A DNA stretch of 64,000 nt, taken from Flintibacter sp. KGMB00164 (lineage in GTDB: Bacteria; Bacillota; Clostridia; Oscillospirales; Oscillospiraceae). How positions within the stretch are numbered: the first letter of the stretch is position 1; every line of letters starts with the position of its first letter. Below, in pieces: positions 8,732-18,063 of the stretch. A model generated the notes under the pieces. It was not told the origin of the DNA. It did no database searches and worked only from the letters and a program-made list of their open reading frames with translations. The stretch is taken from assembly GCF_008727735.1 (NCBI RefSeq), contig NZ_CP044227.1, positions 1,674,001 through 1,738,000 of the forward strand, read 5' to 3'. The position numbers and the translations under genes were made by a program.

Positions 8732-8793
8732 TTTTCTATCCGGAGACAAGCTGTCTGACAGACTTTGTCCCAACTGTGCAGGAGGTATTCCCT

Positions 8794-9162
8794 ATGAAAT
8801 TTTATGTCTGTGAACACTGCGGCAACATTGTCACTTTCCTTAACAACACCGGCGTGCCCGTTATGTGCTGCGGGCAGAAAATGACCGAGATCGTCCCCGG
8901 CACCACGGACGCCGCCGTGGAGAAGCACGTCCCCGTCATCAGCGTCAACGGCAACGCTGTCACTGTAAAGGTGGGCTCCGTGGAGCACCCCATGATCCCT
9001 GAGCACTTTATCCAGTGGATCGCCCTGGAGACCAAGCAGGGTCAGCAGATCAAGCACCTCACTCCCAACGACAAGCCTCAGGCTGTCTTTGCCCTGGCCG
9101 AGGGGGATGAAGTGGTGGCTGCCTACGCCTACTGCAACCTCCACGGTCTGTGGATGGCCTAA
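8794..9162 (+). CDS. dfx: Desulfoferrodoxin / superoxide reductase
   Basis: 122 residues from ATG at 8794 (AGGAGG upstream; an in-frame start at 8776 would include the ribosome binding site). Reduces superoxide to peroxide in anaerobes. Residues 1-35 are the desulforedoxin-type Fe(Cys)4 module with CEHCG and CCGQKM. The C-terminal neelaredoxin-type domain has the catalytic iron ligands in EKHVPVI, EHPMIPEHFIQWI and the terminal CNLHGLW. It is transcribed alone, with its own promoter and a strong terminator. Confidence 0.95.
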   Translation: MKFYVCEHCGNIVTFLNNTGVPVMCCGQKMTEIVPGTTDAAVEKHVPVISVNGNAVTVKVGSVEHPMIPEHFIQWIALETKQGQQIKHLTPNDKPQAVFALAEGDEVVAAYAYCNLHGLWMA

Positions 9163-9182
9163 GCTTCAGTCTCATCCGTTTT

Positions 9183-9216
9183 GCCCGCGGACCTTACCGG
9201 TCCGCGGGCTTTTTTG
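9183..9216 (+). terminator. Rho-independent terminator after dfx
   Basis: Perfect 11-base stem GCCCGCGGACC (9183-9193) with GGTCCGCGGGC (9199-9209), 5-base loop, then a T run. Confidence 0.93.
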
Positions 9217-9261
9217 TAACCAACCGACTTTTTTTGTAACCGGATTTAAAGAATTTCTTTC

Positions 9262-9290
9262 TTGGTTTCCCTCCTGCCCCATGGTATAAT
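9262..9290 (+). promoter_or_regulatory. Probable promoter of the LtaS-like gene
   Basis: TATAAT at 9285-9290 with a weak TTGGTT at 9262-9267 (17-base spacer). The -10 box is perfect, the -35 matches only in TTG. Confidence 0.55.
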
Positions 9291-9354
9291 CCGCTTACGT
9301 TAACATCCGGTAAAATGTGTGTTACCGGTTTTTCAAAAAACAGGAGGACCCTCT

Positions 9355-11457
9355 ATGCAACTGCCCCATCTTCACCCCTACCAGGGCCAGCACTGTGCGC
9401 CGCCGCCCCCCCGGCCCAAGCTCCCCGCCTGGACTCTGGGGCTGTACCTCCCCCTTCTGCTGGTCTATCTGGAGGTTGTCCTGCACTTGGCCACCGGGAT
9501 CGCCATGACCTATTTCCCCATCTACCTCCTCTTCTCCCTGTCGGCCGGAAGCCTGCTGGCGCTGCTGCCCATCCTGCTCCCACCGCTGGCCGGCCGCATC
9601 CTTACGGTGCTGCTGTCGTTCTTACTTACCATGCTGTTTGCCGCTGAACTGATTGCCAAGCACACCCTCCAGGCCTACTACCCCCTCAGCACCCTGGAGA
9701 CCGCGGCCAGCAACCGTCTGAGCGACTATGTAGGAGTGATCCTTCCTGCCGCTGCCGCAGCCCTTCCCCTGCTGCTTCTCTTCTTTTTACCCACCCTCCT
9801 GCTGTGGCCTCTGTTTCGGTGGGGACTGGCCCAGGGACAGCCCCCACGCCGGGGTGCGGCTATCTTTGCCGCCGCTGCCGTGGCCTTTCATCTGTTGGGT
9901 CTGGCCGTGGTCCACGCCCCGTGGTCGGGAGATCTGACTCCCGCCAAGCTCTACCGCTCCGACACAAACTTCGACGACCAGGTGGAACAGCTGGGGCTGG
10001 TGACCATGCTGCGCCTGGACGTCAAGCACATGCTCTTCCCTGCCAAGGCCGGGCTGGACTCCGACTTTGATGGTCTGGATGGTCTGGACAGCTCGGGAGA
10101 TGGCTCCGGCGGAGACACCTCCGCGGCGGAGGAACAGCCCGTGATAGACACCTCTCCCAACGTAATGGACGTGGACCTGGATTCTCTCGCCGCCAACGCC
10201 CCCAATGAGGATGTTTCCTGGCTGGCCAACTACTTCAGCAGCGCCTCCCCCACCCGAAAAAATGAATACACCGGCATGTTTAAGGGGTACAACGTCATCC
10301 AGCTGGTCATTGAGGGGTTCTCCGGCTACGCCATCGACCCCCAGCTGACTCCCACCCTTTATAAGCTGGCCAACGAAGGCTTTGTGTTCAACAACTACTA
10401 TACCGCCCTGCACTACACCAGCACCTCAAACGGAGAGTGTCAGACCCTGCTGGGCCTCTACCCCAAAAATGGCAACCCCATCACCATGAAACGCACCGGG
10501 GTGCTGGGTACCAATGCCTACTTCTCCCTGGCCCAGCAGCTGGGCCGGGAGGGCTATCAGGTTCTGGGCTACCACGGAAACTATGACATGTATGGCCGTC
10601 AGGCATCCCACACCAACCTGGGCTACACCTGGAAACAATTCGGCACCGGCCTGGACGTGGACACCACCTCCAGCGGCGAGATCGCCTGGCCCGCCCGGGA
10701 CACTCAGGTCATTGAAAACAGTGTGGACGACTACATCAATAGCGACCAACCCTTCCACGTCTACTACCTGACCATCAGTGGACACATGCCCTATTCCAAC
10801 AACCGCATCGTCCAGCCCTACCTGGACCAGGTACGCGCACTGCCTTATAGCCAGACCACCCAGAACTACATGGCCACCGTTATGGAGGTGGACCGTGCCC
10901 TGGAGCTGCTGCTGCAAAAGCTGGAGGAGGCAGGCAAGCTGGACAAGACCCTCATCATCGCCACCGGGGACCATATCCCCTACTCCAACGCCGGGGTACT
11001 GGAGGAGCTATCGGGCCGCACCTTCGGCAGTTCCAAGGATCTGGAGGCCCTCAATGAGTCGGCCATCGACTTTGACGTGTACAAAAACACCCTCATTCTC
11101 TGGTCGGCCAGCATGGAGGAGCCGGTGCAGGTAGACAAACCCTGCTGCCAGGTGGACATTCTCCCCACCGTCTCCAATCTGCTTGGGCTGGAGTACGACA
11201 GCCGGATGCTCTCCGGACGGGACATTCTCTCCGACAGCGAGGGGTTAGTGATTTTCACCTCCCGCAGCTGGCGCAGCGACCGTGGCTTTTATAACCGCTA
11301 CACTCAAACCTTTACCCCCGCAGAGGGGGTGACCATGACTCAGGAGGAGCAGGATCAATATGTCTCCACCATGAAAAAGCTGGTGGAATATAAGCTGGCC
11401 TGCACCCCTATTATCGTGGAAAACGATTTTTATAATCTCCTATTTCCCCGGGAATAA
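9355..11457 (+). CDS. LtaS-like membrane sulfatase (phosphoglycerol transferase family)
   Basis: 700 residues from ATG at 9355 (AGGAGG upstream; earlier in-frame start rejected). About five membrane spans in the first 200 residues, then an Asp/Ser/Gly-rich linker (about 235-300), then an extracellular sulfatase-fold domain. Metal and catalytic residues expected for the LtaS family are present: E320 in VIEGFSGY, the Thr nucleophile in the HYTSTSNGE segment (T355 or T357), and D539-H540 in ATGDHIPY. LtaS polymerises glycerol phosphate from phosphatidylglycerol into lipoteichoic acid. The linker is unusually acidic, and the substrate cannot be fixed from sequence, since relatives act on several polymers. 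Confidence 0.88.
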   Translation: MQLPHLHPYQGQHCAPPPPRPKLPAWTLGLYLPLLLVYLEVVLHLATGIAMTYFPIYLLFSLSAGSLLALLPILLPPLAGRILTVLLSFLLTMLFAAELIAKHTLQAYYPLSTLETAASNRLSDYVGVILPAAAAALPLLLLFFLPTLLLWPLFRWGLAQGQPPRRGAAIFAAAAVAFHLLGLAVVHAPWSGDLTPAKLYRSDTNFDDQVEQLGLVTMLRLDVKHMLFPAKAGLDSDFDGLDGLDSSGDGSGGDTSAAEEQPVIDTSPNVMDVDLDSLAANAPNEDVSWLANYFSSASPTRKNEYTGMFKGYNVIQLVIEGFSGYAIDPQLTPTLYKLANEGFVFNNYYTALHYTSTSNGECQTLLGLYPKNGNPITMKRTGVLGTNAYFSLAQQLGREGYQVLGYHGNYDMYGRQASHTNLGYTWKQFGTGLDVDTTSSGEIAWPARDTQVIENSVDDYINSDQPFHVYYLTISGHMPYSNNRIVQPYLDQVRALPYSQTTQNYMATVMEVDRALELLLQKLEEAGKLDKTLIIATGDHIPYSNAGVLEELSGRTFGSSKDLEALNESAIDFDVYKNTLILWSASMEEPVQVDKPCCQVDILPTVSNLLGLEYDSRMLSGRDILSDSEGLVIFTSRSWRSDRGFYNRYTQTFTPAEGVTMTQEEQDQYVSTMKKLVEYKLACTPIIVENDFYNLLFPRE

Positions 11458-11460
11458 GCA

Positions 11461-11495
11461 AAAGCCTCAGAATCCAATGGATTCTGAGGCTTTTT
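11461..11495. terminator. Bidirectional terminator between LtaS-like gene and polC
   Basis: Perfect 15-base stem (11461-11475 with 11479-11493), 3-base loop, flanked by A and T runs. It lies between convergent genes and can serve both strands; the T run is longer on the plus strand. Confidence 0.92.
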
Positions 11496-11498
11496 ACA

Positions 11499-14400
11499 TC
11501 AAAACATGGAAAACAGGTTTAGCTGACTAGTTTCAGGTAAATCGCCGAAGGCACCTGCCTCCTTCAGCAGTTCAATATGGGTTTTCGAAACCTTGGGACA
11601 GGCAGCAGCGACCTCCTCGATGGAGATAAAATTCTTTCCCTTGCGCTGCTCTGCCAGAGAGATGGCCGCCGTCTCACCCAGGCCAGCCACCGACACAAAG
11701 GGCGGGATGAGGGCGTTATTTTCCAGGTCCATCTTAAAGTGGACGGCGTCGGACTGGTAGATATCCATACGCCGGAAAGTAAATCCCCGGAGATAGAACT
11801 CGTAGCAGACCTCCAGGGTGGTGAGCATGTCCTGCTCCACGGCGGAGGCATCCTTGTCCTTGGCGATGATCTCCCGCATCTTCTTTTGGCACACGTCCAT
11901 GCCCCGGCACATGTAGGCCTCGTCAAAGGCCTTGGCCCGGATGGAGAAGTAGGCGGCATAGAAGGCCAAGGGCCGGTGGACCTTGAACCAGGCAATACGG
12001 AAGGCCATCATCACGTAGGCCACGGCGTGGGCCTTGGGGAACAGGTAGGCGATCTTTTTACAGGAGCCGATATACCACTCGGGCACCCCGTGCTCTCGCA
12101 TCTCGTCCTCCGCCCCCTCGGGCAGTCCTCTGCCCTTACGCACCGCCTCCATGATCTTGAAGGAGCGCTTGGGGTCCATGCCCTTGGAGATCAAAAACAG
12201 CATGATGTCGTCACGGCAGCCGATGGCCTCGCTGACCTTGGCGGTGCCGGAGGTAATGAGGTCCTTGGCGTTGCCCAGCCACACGTCGGTACCGTGGGAA
12301 AAGCCGGACAGCCGCACCAGGATATCGAACTGGTCGGGCTGGGTGTCCTCCAGCATGCCGCGGACGAAGGTGGTGCCAAACTCCGGGATGGCGGTACCTC
12401 CCGTGGGACCCAGGATCTTGTCGTTCTCATAGCCCAGGGCCTTGGAAGACTGGAAGATGGACATGGTGTCCTTGTCGTCCAGGGGGATATCGGTACGGGC
12501 GTTCACCCCGGTGAGGTCCTCCAGCATACGGATCATGGTGGGATCATCGTGTCCCAGCATGTCCAGCTTCAGCAGGTTACTCTCCATGGAGTGATATTCG
12601 AAGTGGGTGGTGACAATGTCGCTGTTGGGGTCGTCGGCGGGGTGCTGCACGGGACAGAAGTCGTAGATCTCCTTGTCCTGAGGAATAACCACCATGCCGC
12701 CGGGGTGCTGTCCCGTGGTGCGCTTGACTCCGGTACAGCCGATGGCCAGGCGGTTCTCCTCCGCCTTGGAGGCCATCTTTCCCCGCTCATCCAGGTACTT
12801 TTTCACGTAGCCAAAGGCGGTCTTCTCCGCCACGGTGCCGATGGTACCGGCACGGAACACGTGGGTCTGTCCGAAGAGCTCGAAGGTATATCTGTGGGCG
12901 CTGGACTGGTATTCGCCGGAGAAGTTCAGGTCGATATCGGGTACCTTGTCGCCGCCGAAGCCCAGGAAGGTTTCAAACGGGATGTTGAAGCCATCCTTCA
13001 TATAGGGCGTACCGCAGATGGGGCACACCGCGTCGGGCATGTCCGCTCCGCAGCCGTAGGGGTGGGCGGGATCCTGGGCGTAGTCAAAGTCGGAGTGCTT
13101 GCACTTGGGGCAGCGGTAGTGGGCGGGCAGGGAGTTTACCTCCGTAATACCCGACATGAAGGCCACCAGAGAGGAACCTACCGAACCACGGGAGCCCACC
13201 AGATAGCCGTGCTCCAGAGAGTTCTGCACCAGCTTCTGGGCGGACATGTAGATGACGTCGTATTTACACCGGATGATGTCGCCCAGCTCCACGTTAATGC
13301 GGTCCACCACGATCTGGGGTGGCTCGTCGCCGTAAAGCTCATGTGCTTTCCCCCACACCAGGCGCTTCAGTTCTCCGTCGGAGTCCTCCAGTTTGGGGGC
13401 GAACAGGCCCTGGGGCAGCGGCTTGATGGGGTCGCACCAGTCGGCAATCAAATTGGTGTTCTTCACCACCACCTCGTAGGCCTTCTCCTTGCCCAGATAG
13501 GCAAACTCCTGGAGCATCTCGTCCGTGGTTTTAAAGTAGATGGGCAGGGCCTCATCCGCGTCCTCAAAGCCCTTGGAGGCCAGCAGGATATGGCGGTAAA
13601 TCTCATCCTCCGGGTCCAGGAAGTGGACGTCGCCGGTGGCACACACGGGCTTGCCCAGCTCCTCCCCCAGCCGCACCACCGTGCGGTTGAAGTCCCGCAG
13701 TTCCTCTTCCGAGCGCACCATGCCCTTGCGGAGCATGAACATGTTGTTGCAGATGGGCTGGATCTCCAAAAAGTCGTACCAGGAGGCAATGCGCTTGAGC
13801 TCCTCCCAGTCCTTATCCGCCGTCACCGCCTGGAACAGCTCGCCCGCCTCGCAGGCCGAGCCGATGATGAGCCCTTCCCGGTTCTCGTTGATGACCGACT
13901 TAGGCATAATGGGGTAGCGTTTGAAGTGCTCCAGGTGGGCCAGGGAGATAAGCTTGTAGAGATTGCGAAGCCCCGTCTGGTTCTTGGCCAGCACGATGAG
14001 GTGCTTGGGCTGACGCCGGGCCTTTCCGCCCTTGCGCAGCTTGGGCATGGCGGCGTTGATGTCCTCCAGACGGTGGACTCCCATGGCCTCCAGCTTCTCA
14101 AAGAAAGGAGGCAGCATATAGGCCACCGTGGCCGCGTCGTCGCTGGCCCGGTGGTGGTTGAAGGCGGGCAGCTGGAGGTATTCAGCCACAATATCCAGCT
14201 TGTACTTACCCAGCTCCGGCAGCAGGTTCTGGGCCAAAATCAGACTATCAATGGAGGGATTGGTAAAGGGGATCCCATATTTCCGGCAGCCGGTGGAGAT
14301 AAAGCCCATGTCAAACTCCGCGTTGTGGGCGGCCAGAGGCCGGTCCCCCACGAAGTCCAAAAAGGCCCGCAGGGCCTTCTCCTGAGAGGGCGCTCCCACA

Positions 14401-15689
14401 AGCATCTCGTCGGTGATACCGGTGAGGTGGATGATCTCCGGGCTCAAAATACGCCCGGGGGCTACGAAGGTATTAAAAGTTTCTGTGACCTCTCCGTTTT
14501 TCAACACCGCCGCGCCGATCTCGATGATGACCTCCCGGCGCTTGTCCAGGCCGGTGGTCTCAATATCAAAGCAGACGATTTCCTGGGAAAAGTCCTGGCA
14601 AGGCTGACCGTGGACCACTACCCGGTCGTCCACGTCGTTGATGAAGTAGGCCTCCACGCCGTAGAGCAGCTTGATATTTTTCGCCGAATGCCAGGCATCC
14701 GGGAAAGACTGGGCTACACCGTGGTCGGTGATGGCGATAGCCCGGTGGCCCCAGGCCTCCGCCCGCTTCACTACATTTCTCTCCGGTCCCAGCTTGGGTC
14801 CCACGGCGGTGAGGGCGTCCATGGCCGACATGGTGGTATGCAGATGGAGCTCCACCCGCTTTTCCGGAGCGTTGTCCATGCGCATTTCTTTCTTCCCCGC
14901 CATCACGGCCACCGGCTCCAGCACCATATCGCCGTAGAAGCGGTCCATGTTCAGCCGTCCCTGAATGACAAGGTGCATGCCTTTCTTTATCCCGTCCACC
15001 AAGGGTTTCGCCTCGTCAGCCTGAGGGAAGAACTTGCTCACCCGGATGGAACTGGTGTAGTCGGTAACGTCAAAGGCCACCACCCAGGAGTTGCGCTTTT
15101 TCAGCTCCCGGTTCTCGATGGCAAATACGTCGCCCTCGATGACCACCATGCCCATGTCCAGCTCCAACTCCCCGATGGGCACCGGAGCGCGCTTGATGAC
15201 CTTGCCGAAGATGGCCCGGCCATTGTCCTTCTTCTCCCCTTTTTTGCCGGAGGCGGAGGGCGCGGCACGCTTCACCTTTTTCAGCGCGGCGGCGCGGATG
15301 GCCTCCGCCCGGGCAAAGGCGTCCTGGGGCTCCTGGGGCTTTTGCGGCTGGGCAGAAGCGGCCGCAGGCTGCTCCTCCTGCGCTTTAGGCGCTTCGGTCT
15401 GAGGTGCAGGAGCAGGTTGAGGCACCTCTGGCTCAACCGCCTTTGGCTTCTCTTCTGTAATGGGCTTTAGCTTTACAGAGTTTAGCCCGTAGCACCGGGC
15501 CACCGCCTCCTCCGCCTGGGCAATGAGGTTGGGCCCGGCACCGCTGGCCCCCTCCACCGTCACCACCGCGCTGCGGGTCTTCCGGTCGATGGCGGCCTCT
15601 ACAATCAGCCACCCCTCCATGGCGTTGACAAACTCCTGCCACTGGTTCAGGGCGGCGAACATCTCTAAAAAGGGTATTTTTTGGGACAT
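11499..15689 (-). CDS. polC: DNA polymerase III alpha subunit, PolC type
   Basis: 1396 residues, the typical length for the Gram-positive replicative polymerase with built-in proofreading. N-terminal domain, then a Pro/Ala/Glu-rich linker (about 75-135), an OB fold (about 165-270), the PHP domain split by the DEDDh exonuclease (FDIETTGLD near 375-383 and the HNAEFD motif), a zinc site (CPKC ... CG ... CPIC) and the C-family polymerase catalytic core with PDIDLNFSGEYQ. It ends ETSQLNLFSMF, a clamp-binding-like tail. Start ATG follows AAAGGAGAG. Last gene of the pyrH-to-polC run, 26 bases after ispG. Confidence 0.97.
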   Translation of the reverse strand: MSQKIPFLEMFAALNQWQEFVNAMEGWLIVEAAIDRKTRSAVVTVEGASGAGPNLIAQAEEAVARCYGLNSVKLKPITEEKPKAVEPEVPQPAPAPQTEAPKAQEEQPAAASAQPQKPQEPQDAFARAEAIRAAALKKVKRAAPSASGKKGEKKDNGRAIFGKVIKRAPVPIGELELDMGMVVIEGDVFAIENRELKKRNSWVVAFDVTDYTSSIRVSKFFPQADEAKPLVDGIKKGMHLVIQGRLNMDRFYGDMVLEPVAVMAGKKEMRMDNAPEKRVELHLHTTMSAMDALTAVGPKLGPERNVVKRAEAWGHRAIAITDHGVAQSFPDAWHSAKNIKLLYGVEAYFINDVDDRVVVHGQPCQDFSQEIVCFDIETTGLDKRREVIIEIGAAVLKNGEVTETFNTFVAPGRILSPEIIHLTGITDEMLVGAPSQEKALRAFLDFVGDRPLAAHNAEFDMGFISTGCRKYGIPFTNPSIDSLILAQNLLPELGKYKLDIVAEYLQLPAFNHHRASDDAATVAYMLPPFFEKLEAMGVHRLEDINAAMPKLRKGGKARRQPKHLIVLAKNQTGLRNLYKLISLAHLEHFKRYPIMPKSVINENREGLIIGSACEAGELFQAVTADKDWEELKRIASWYDFLEIQPICNNMFMLRKGMVRSEEELRDFNRTVVRLGEELGKPVCATGDVHFLDPEDEIYRHILLASKGFEDADEALPIYFKTTDEMLQEFAYLGKEKAYEVVVKNTNLIADWCDPIKPLPQGLFAPKLEDSDGELKRLVWGKAHELYGDEPPQIVVDRINVELGDIIRCKYDVIYMSAQKLVQNSLEHGYLVGSRGSVGSSLVAFMSGITEVNSLPAHYRCPKCKHSDFDYAQDPAHPYGCGADMPDAVCPICGTPYMKDGFNIPFETFLGFGGDKVPDIDLNFSGEYQSSAHRYTFELFGQTHVFRAGTIGTVAEKTAFGYVKKYLDERGKMASKAEENRLAIGCTGVKRTTGQHPGGMVVIPQDKEIYDFCPVQHPADDPNSDIVTTHFEYHSMESNLLKLDMLGHDDPTMIRMLEDLTGVNARTDIPLDDKDTMSIFQSSKALGYENDKILGPTGGTAIPEFGTTFVRGMLEDTQPDQFDILVRLSGFSHGTDVWLGNAKDLITSGTAKVSEAIGCRDDIMLFLISKGMDPKRSFKIMEAVRKGRGLPEGAEDEMREHGVPEWYIGSCKKIAYLFPKAHAVAYVMMAFRIAWFKVHRPLAFYAAYFSIRAKAFDEAYMCRGMDVCQKKMREIIAKDKDASAVEQDMLTTLEVCYEFYLRGFTFRRMDIYQSDAVHFKMDLENNALIPPFVSVAGLGETAAISLAEQRKGKNFISIEEVAAACPKVSKTHIELLKEAGAFGDLPETSQLNLFSMF

Positions 15690-15715
15690 TGCGCCTCTCC
15701 TTTGTGTTTCTGCGA

Positions 15716-16753
15716 TTACAGGGTATCGATGAGGGCGAACAGCTCGTCCACCAACTGATCCTGGGGCACCTTCTTGATGATCTGGCCTTTCTTAAACAGC
15801 AGGCCCTCCCCTACGCCGCCGGCGATGCCGCAGTCGGCGGCGCTGGCCTCGCCGGGGCCGTTGACCACGCAGCCCATGACGGCCACGGTGATGGGCTTGT
15901 CCACGGTCTTGAGCCGCTCCTCCACCTCTCCGGCCAGGGAGATAAGATCAATGCGGGTGCGTCCGCAGGTAGGGCAGGACACCAGCTCCGCTCCCTCCTT
16001 GCGGATGCCTGCCGCCTTCAAAATATCCCGGGCGGCATAGACCTCTTCCACCGGGTCGGCGGACAGGGATACCCGCATGGTGTCGCCGATGCCCAGAGCC
16101 AACAGACCTCCGATGCCCACGGCGGATTTCAGAGTGCCCATGCGGACGGTACCAGCCTCGGTCACCCCAATATGTAAAGGATAATTACTTTCCTGCGACA
16201 TGATCTGATAGGCTTTCATGGTCATGGGCACGCTGGAGGATTTCAGCGACACACAGATATCGTCAAAGTCAAATTTGTTCAGCAGTTTGATGTGGCCAAA
16301 GGCGGACTCCACCATGGCCTCCGGGCACACGCCGCCGTACTTGGCCAGCAGGGGCTTCTCCAAAGAACCGCCGTTCACGCCAATACGGATGGGGATGTTC
16401 TTCTGGCGGCAAGCGTCGGCCACCGCCTTCACCCGGTCCTCGCTGCCGATGTTGCCCGGGTTGATGCGCACCTTGTCCGCTCCGGCAGCAATGGCCTCTA
16501 GGGCCAGCTTGTAGTCGAAGTGGATGTCCACCACCAGGGGCAGAGGACACTGCTCCTTGATCTTGCCCACCGCCTTGGCGGCCGCCATGTCGGGCACAGC
16601 CACCCGGATGATCTCGCATCCGGCGGCGGCCAGCTCCCGAATCTGGCGCAGGGTGGCCTCTACGTCGTCGGTGCGGGTATTGGTCATAGACTGGATGGAC
16701 ACCGGCGCACCGCCGCCCACCAGGACGTTGCCTACTTTGATCTGCTTGGTCAT
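15716..16753 (-). CDS. ispG: (E)-4-hydroxy-3-methylbut-2-enyl-diphosphate synthase (IspG/GcpE)
   Basis: 345 residues from ATG at 16753, directly after GGAGGAAG; a longer in-frame start at 16795 would be read through the intergenic repeat. Converts MEcPP to HMBPP in the MEP isoprenoid pathway using a 4Fe-4S cluster. The cluster ligands are in CPTCGRTRIDL (two Cys) and CVVNGPGEA. The N-terminal TIM barrel starts with VGNVLVGG and SIQSMTNT. dxr of the same pathway lies two genes upstream. Confidence 0.96.
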   Translation of the reverse strand: MTKQIKVGNVLVGGGAPVSIQSMTNTRTDDVEATLRQIRELAAAGCEIIRVAVPDMAAAKAVGKIKEQCPLPLVVDIHFDYKLALEAIAAGADKVRINPGNIGSEDRVKAVADACRQKNIPIRIGVNGGSLEKPLLAKYGGVCPEAMVESAFGHIKLLNKFDFDDICVSLKSSSVPMTMKAYQIMSQESNYPLHIGVTEAGTVRMGTLKSAVGIGGLLALGIGDTMRVSLSADPVEEVYAARDILKAAGIRKEGAELVSCPTCGRTRIDLISLAGEVEERLKTVDKPITVAVMGCVVNGPGEASAADCGIAGGVGEGLLFKKGQIIKKVPQDQLVDELFALIDTL

Positions 16754-16769
16754 CTGTCTTCCTCCTCCC

Positions 16770-16946
16770 CCAGGGGCTTTGCCCCTGGACCCCACCCGCT
16801 TTTTGTAAAAAGCGGGGCAAAAACGTTCGGGTGCAACATTACATGTTGCACGAGTTTTGTTTTATTTTCAATCTGAAAGAATTGCCAGAAGCAAACCGAA
16901 GGTTTGCGCGAAAGCTCTTTTGGTCCTTTTCTCTCGAGAAAAGGAC
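16770..16946. repeat. Hairpin-array intergenic element, copy A
   Basis: Five consecutive inverted repeats between rseP and ispG: CCAGGGGC/GCCCCTGG (16770-16788), CCCGCTTTT/AAAAGCGGG (16795-16816), GTGCAACAT/ATGTTGCAC (16831-16851), GCAAACC/GGTTTGC (16891-16907) and GTCCTTTTC/GAAAAGGAC (16923-16946). The last two have a counterpart at 39519-39570 with changed but still paired bases. I see no coding frame in it. Confidence 0.8.
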
Positions 16947-16959
16947 GAGAGAAAAGGAC

Positions 16960-18024
16960 TTAGCGGGCGATGATCTTGCTGATGTCGCTGAAGGTGACCA
17001 TCAGCATCAGGGTCATCAGTGCTGCTAACCCGGCAAGATGGACATACCCCTCATACTTGGCGTCAATTTTTTTCTTAAACAGGGCAAACAGCACTCCGTT
17101 GAGCAGCAGGAAAAATACCCGGCCGCCGTCCAGAGCAGGCAGAGGCAGCAGGTTCATGACCGCCAGGTTTACCGCAATCAGCGCCGCCAGCCACAGCAGA
17201 TTCTGGATGGCCGCACCCACGCTGGCCGACTGGCTGCCCACCTGAGACATGGTGTCCACGATACCCACCGGGCCGGACAGGTCCTTAATGCCTACCGCAC
17301 CCCGTACCAGGTCGCCAAGGCTCACCCACACCAGACGCACATAGTCCAGCGTGGTATTCCAGCTGTAAATCAGTTTGGTCCCTAAACCGGCAGGCAATAC
17401 CTGGGCACCGATGGTGATACCACGGTAGTTGGTTGTGTTGCCCTCCTCATCGGTACGCTCCTGCCGGGGCAGGGAGACATTGTCCAGATACACCTTTTCG
17501 CCGTCGCGCTCCACCACCAGGTCCATGGTGTCCCCCGCCCGACCCATATAGAACTGGGCATTGCCGTAGGTCAGCACCTTGTGGCCATCCACCGACAGAA
17601 AACGGTCTCCCTCCTGGAGTCCGCAATTCTCCGTGCCATAGCCCTCCATGGATCCGGCATAGATCTCCTGGTAAAAGCCCTGGGCGGGCGCATACAGAAC
17701 CAGCACGATAATGAGGCCGGTGAGAAAGTTCATAAAGGCGCCCGCCACCAGCACGATCACCTTTTTCCAGGCCGCCGCGTTGCCAAAGGCCCGGGGGTCA
17801 TCCGACTCCTCGTCCTCCCCTTCCATGGCGCAGTAGCCGCCGATGGGAAGCAAGCGAAGACTGTAAAGCGTTTCACCTTTCTCCCGTTTAAACAGAGCGG
17901 GTCCCATGCCGATGGAGAACTCATTGACCCGGATACCAAAGAGTTTTGCGGTGATGAAGTGACCAAATTCATGTACGGCGATAAGCACGCCGAACATGAG
18001 GATAGCGACAAGAATATAGACCAT
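16960..18024 (-). CDS. rseP: Site-2 protease RseP / M50 zinc metalloprotease
   Basis: 354 residues. Intramembrane protease that cleaves anti-sigma factors and signal peptide remnants. Zinc motif HEFGH near residues 17-21 in the first span; a PDZ domain in the middle (around GLQEGDRFLSVDGHKV); the second catalytic motif NLLPLPALDGGR in the third span; then a C-terminal span. ATG follows GGAGG. It sits in the conserved cdsA-dxr-rseP-ispG order. An anti-sigma/ECF pair at 57063-58303 is a conceivable substrate pair, which is inference. Confidence 0.94.
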   Translation of the reverse strand: MVYILVAILMFGVLIAVHEFGHFITAKLFGIRVNEFSIGMGPALFKREKGETLYSLRLLPIGGYCAMEGEDEESDDPRAFGNAAAWKKVIVLVAGAFMNFLTGLIIVLVLYAPAQGFYQEIYAGSMEGYGTENCGLQEGDRFLSVDGHKVLTYGNAQFYMGRAGDTMDLVVERDGEKVYLDNVSLPRQERTDEEGNTTNYRGITIGAQVLPAGLGTKLIYSWNTTLDYVRLVWVSLGDLVRGAVGIKDLSGPVGIVDTMSQVGSQSASVGAAIQNLLWLAALIAVNLAVMNLLPLPALDGGRVFFLLLNGVLFALFKKKIDAKYEGYVHLAGLAALMTLMLMVTFSDISKIIAR

Positions 18025-18063
18025 AGGACCTCCAAAATAAGCAGCCAGAAATTAGGTGTTTCG

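Noticed and set aside
11577-15470. A 1297-residue open frame on the plus strand across polC
   Set aside because: It is antisense to polC, and its composition (Gly/His/Gln/Val-rich) is that of a mirror of GC-rich codons; no start signal or recognisable motif.
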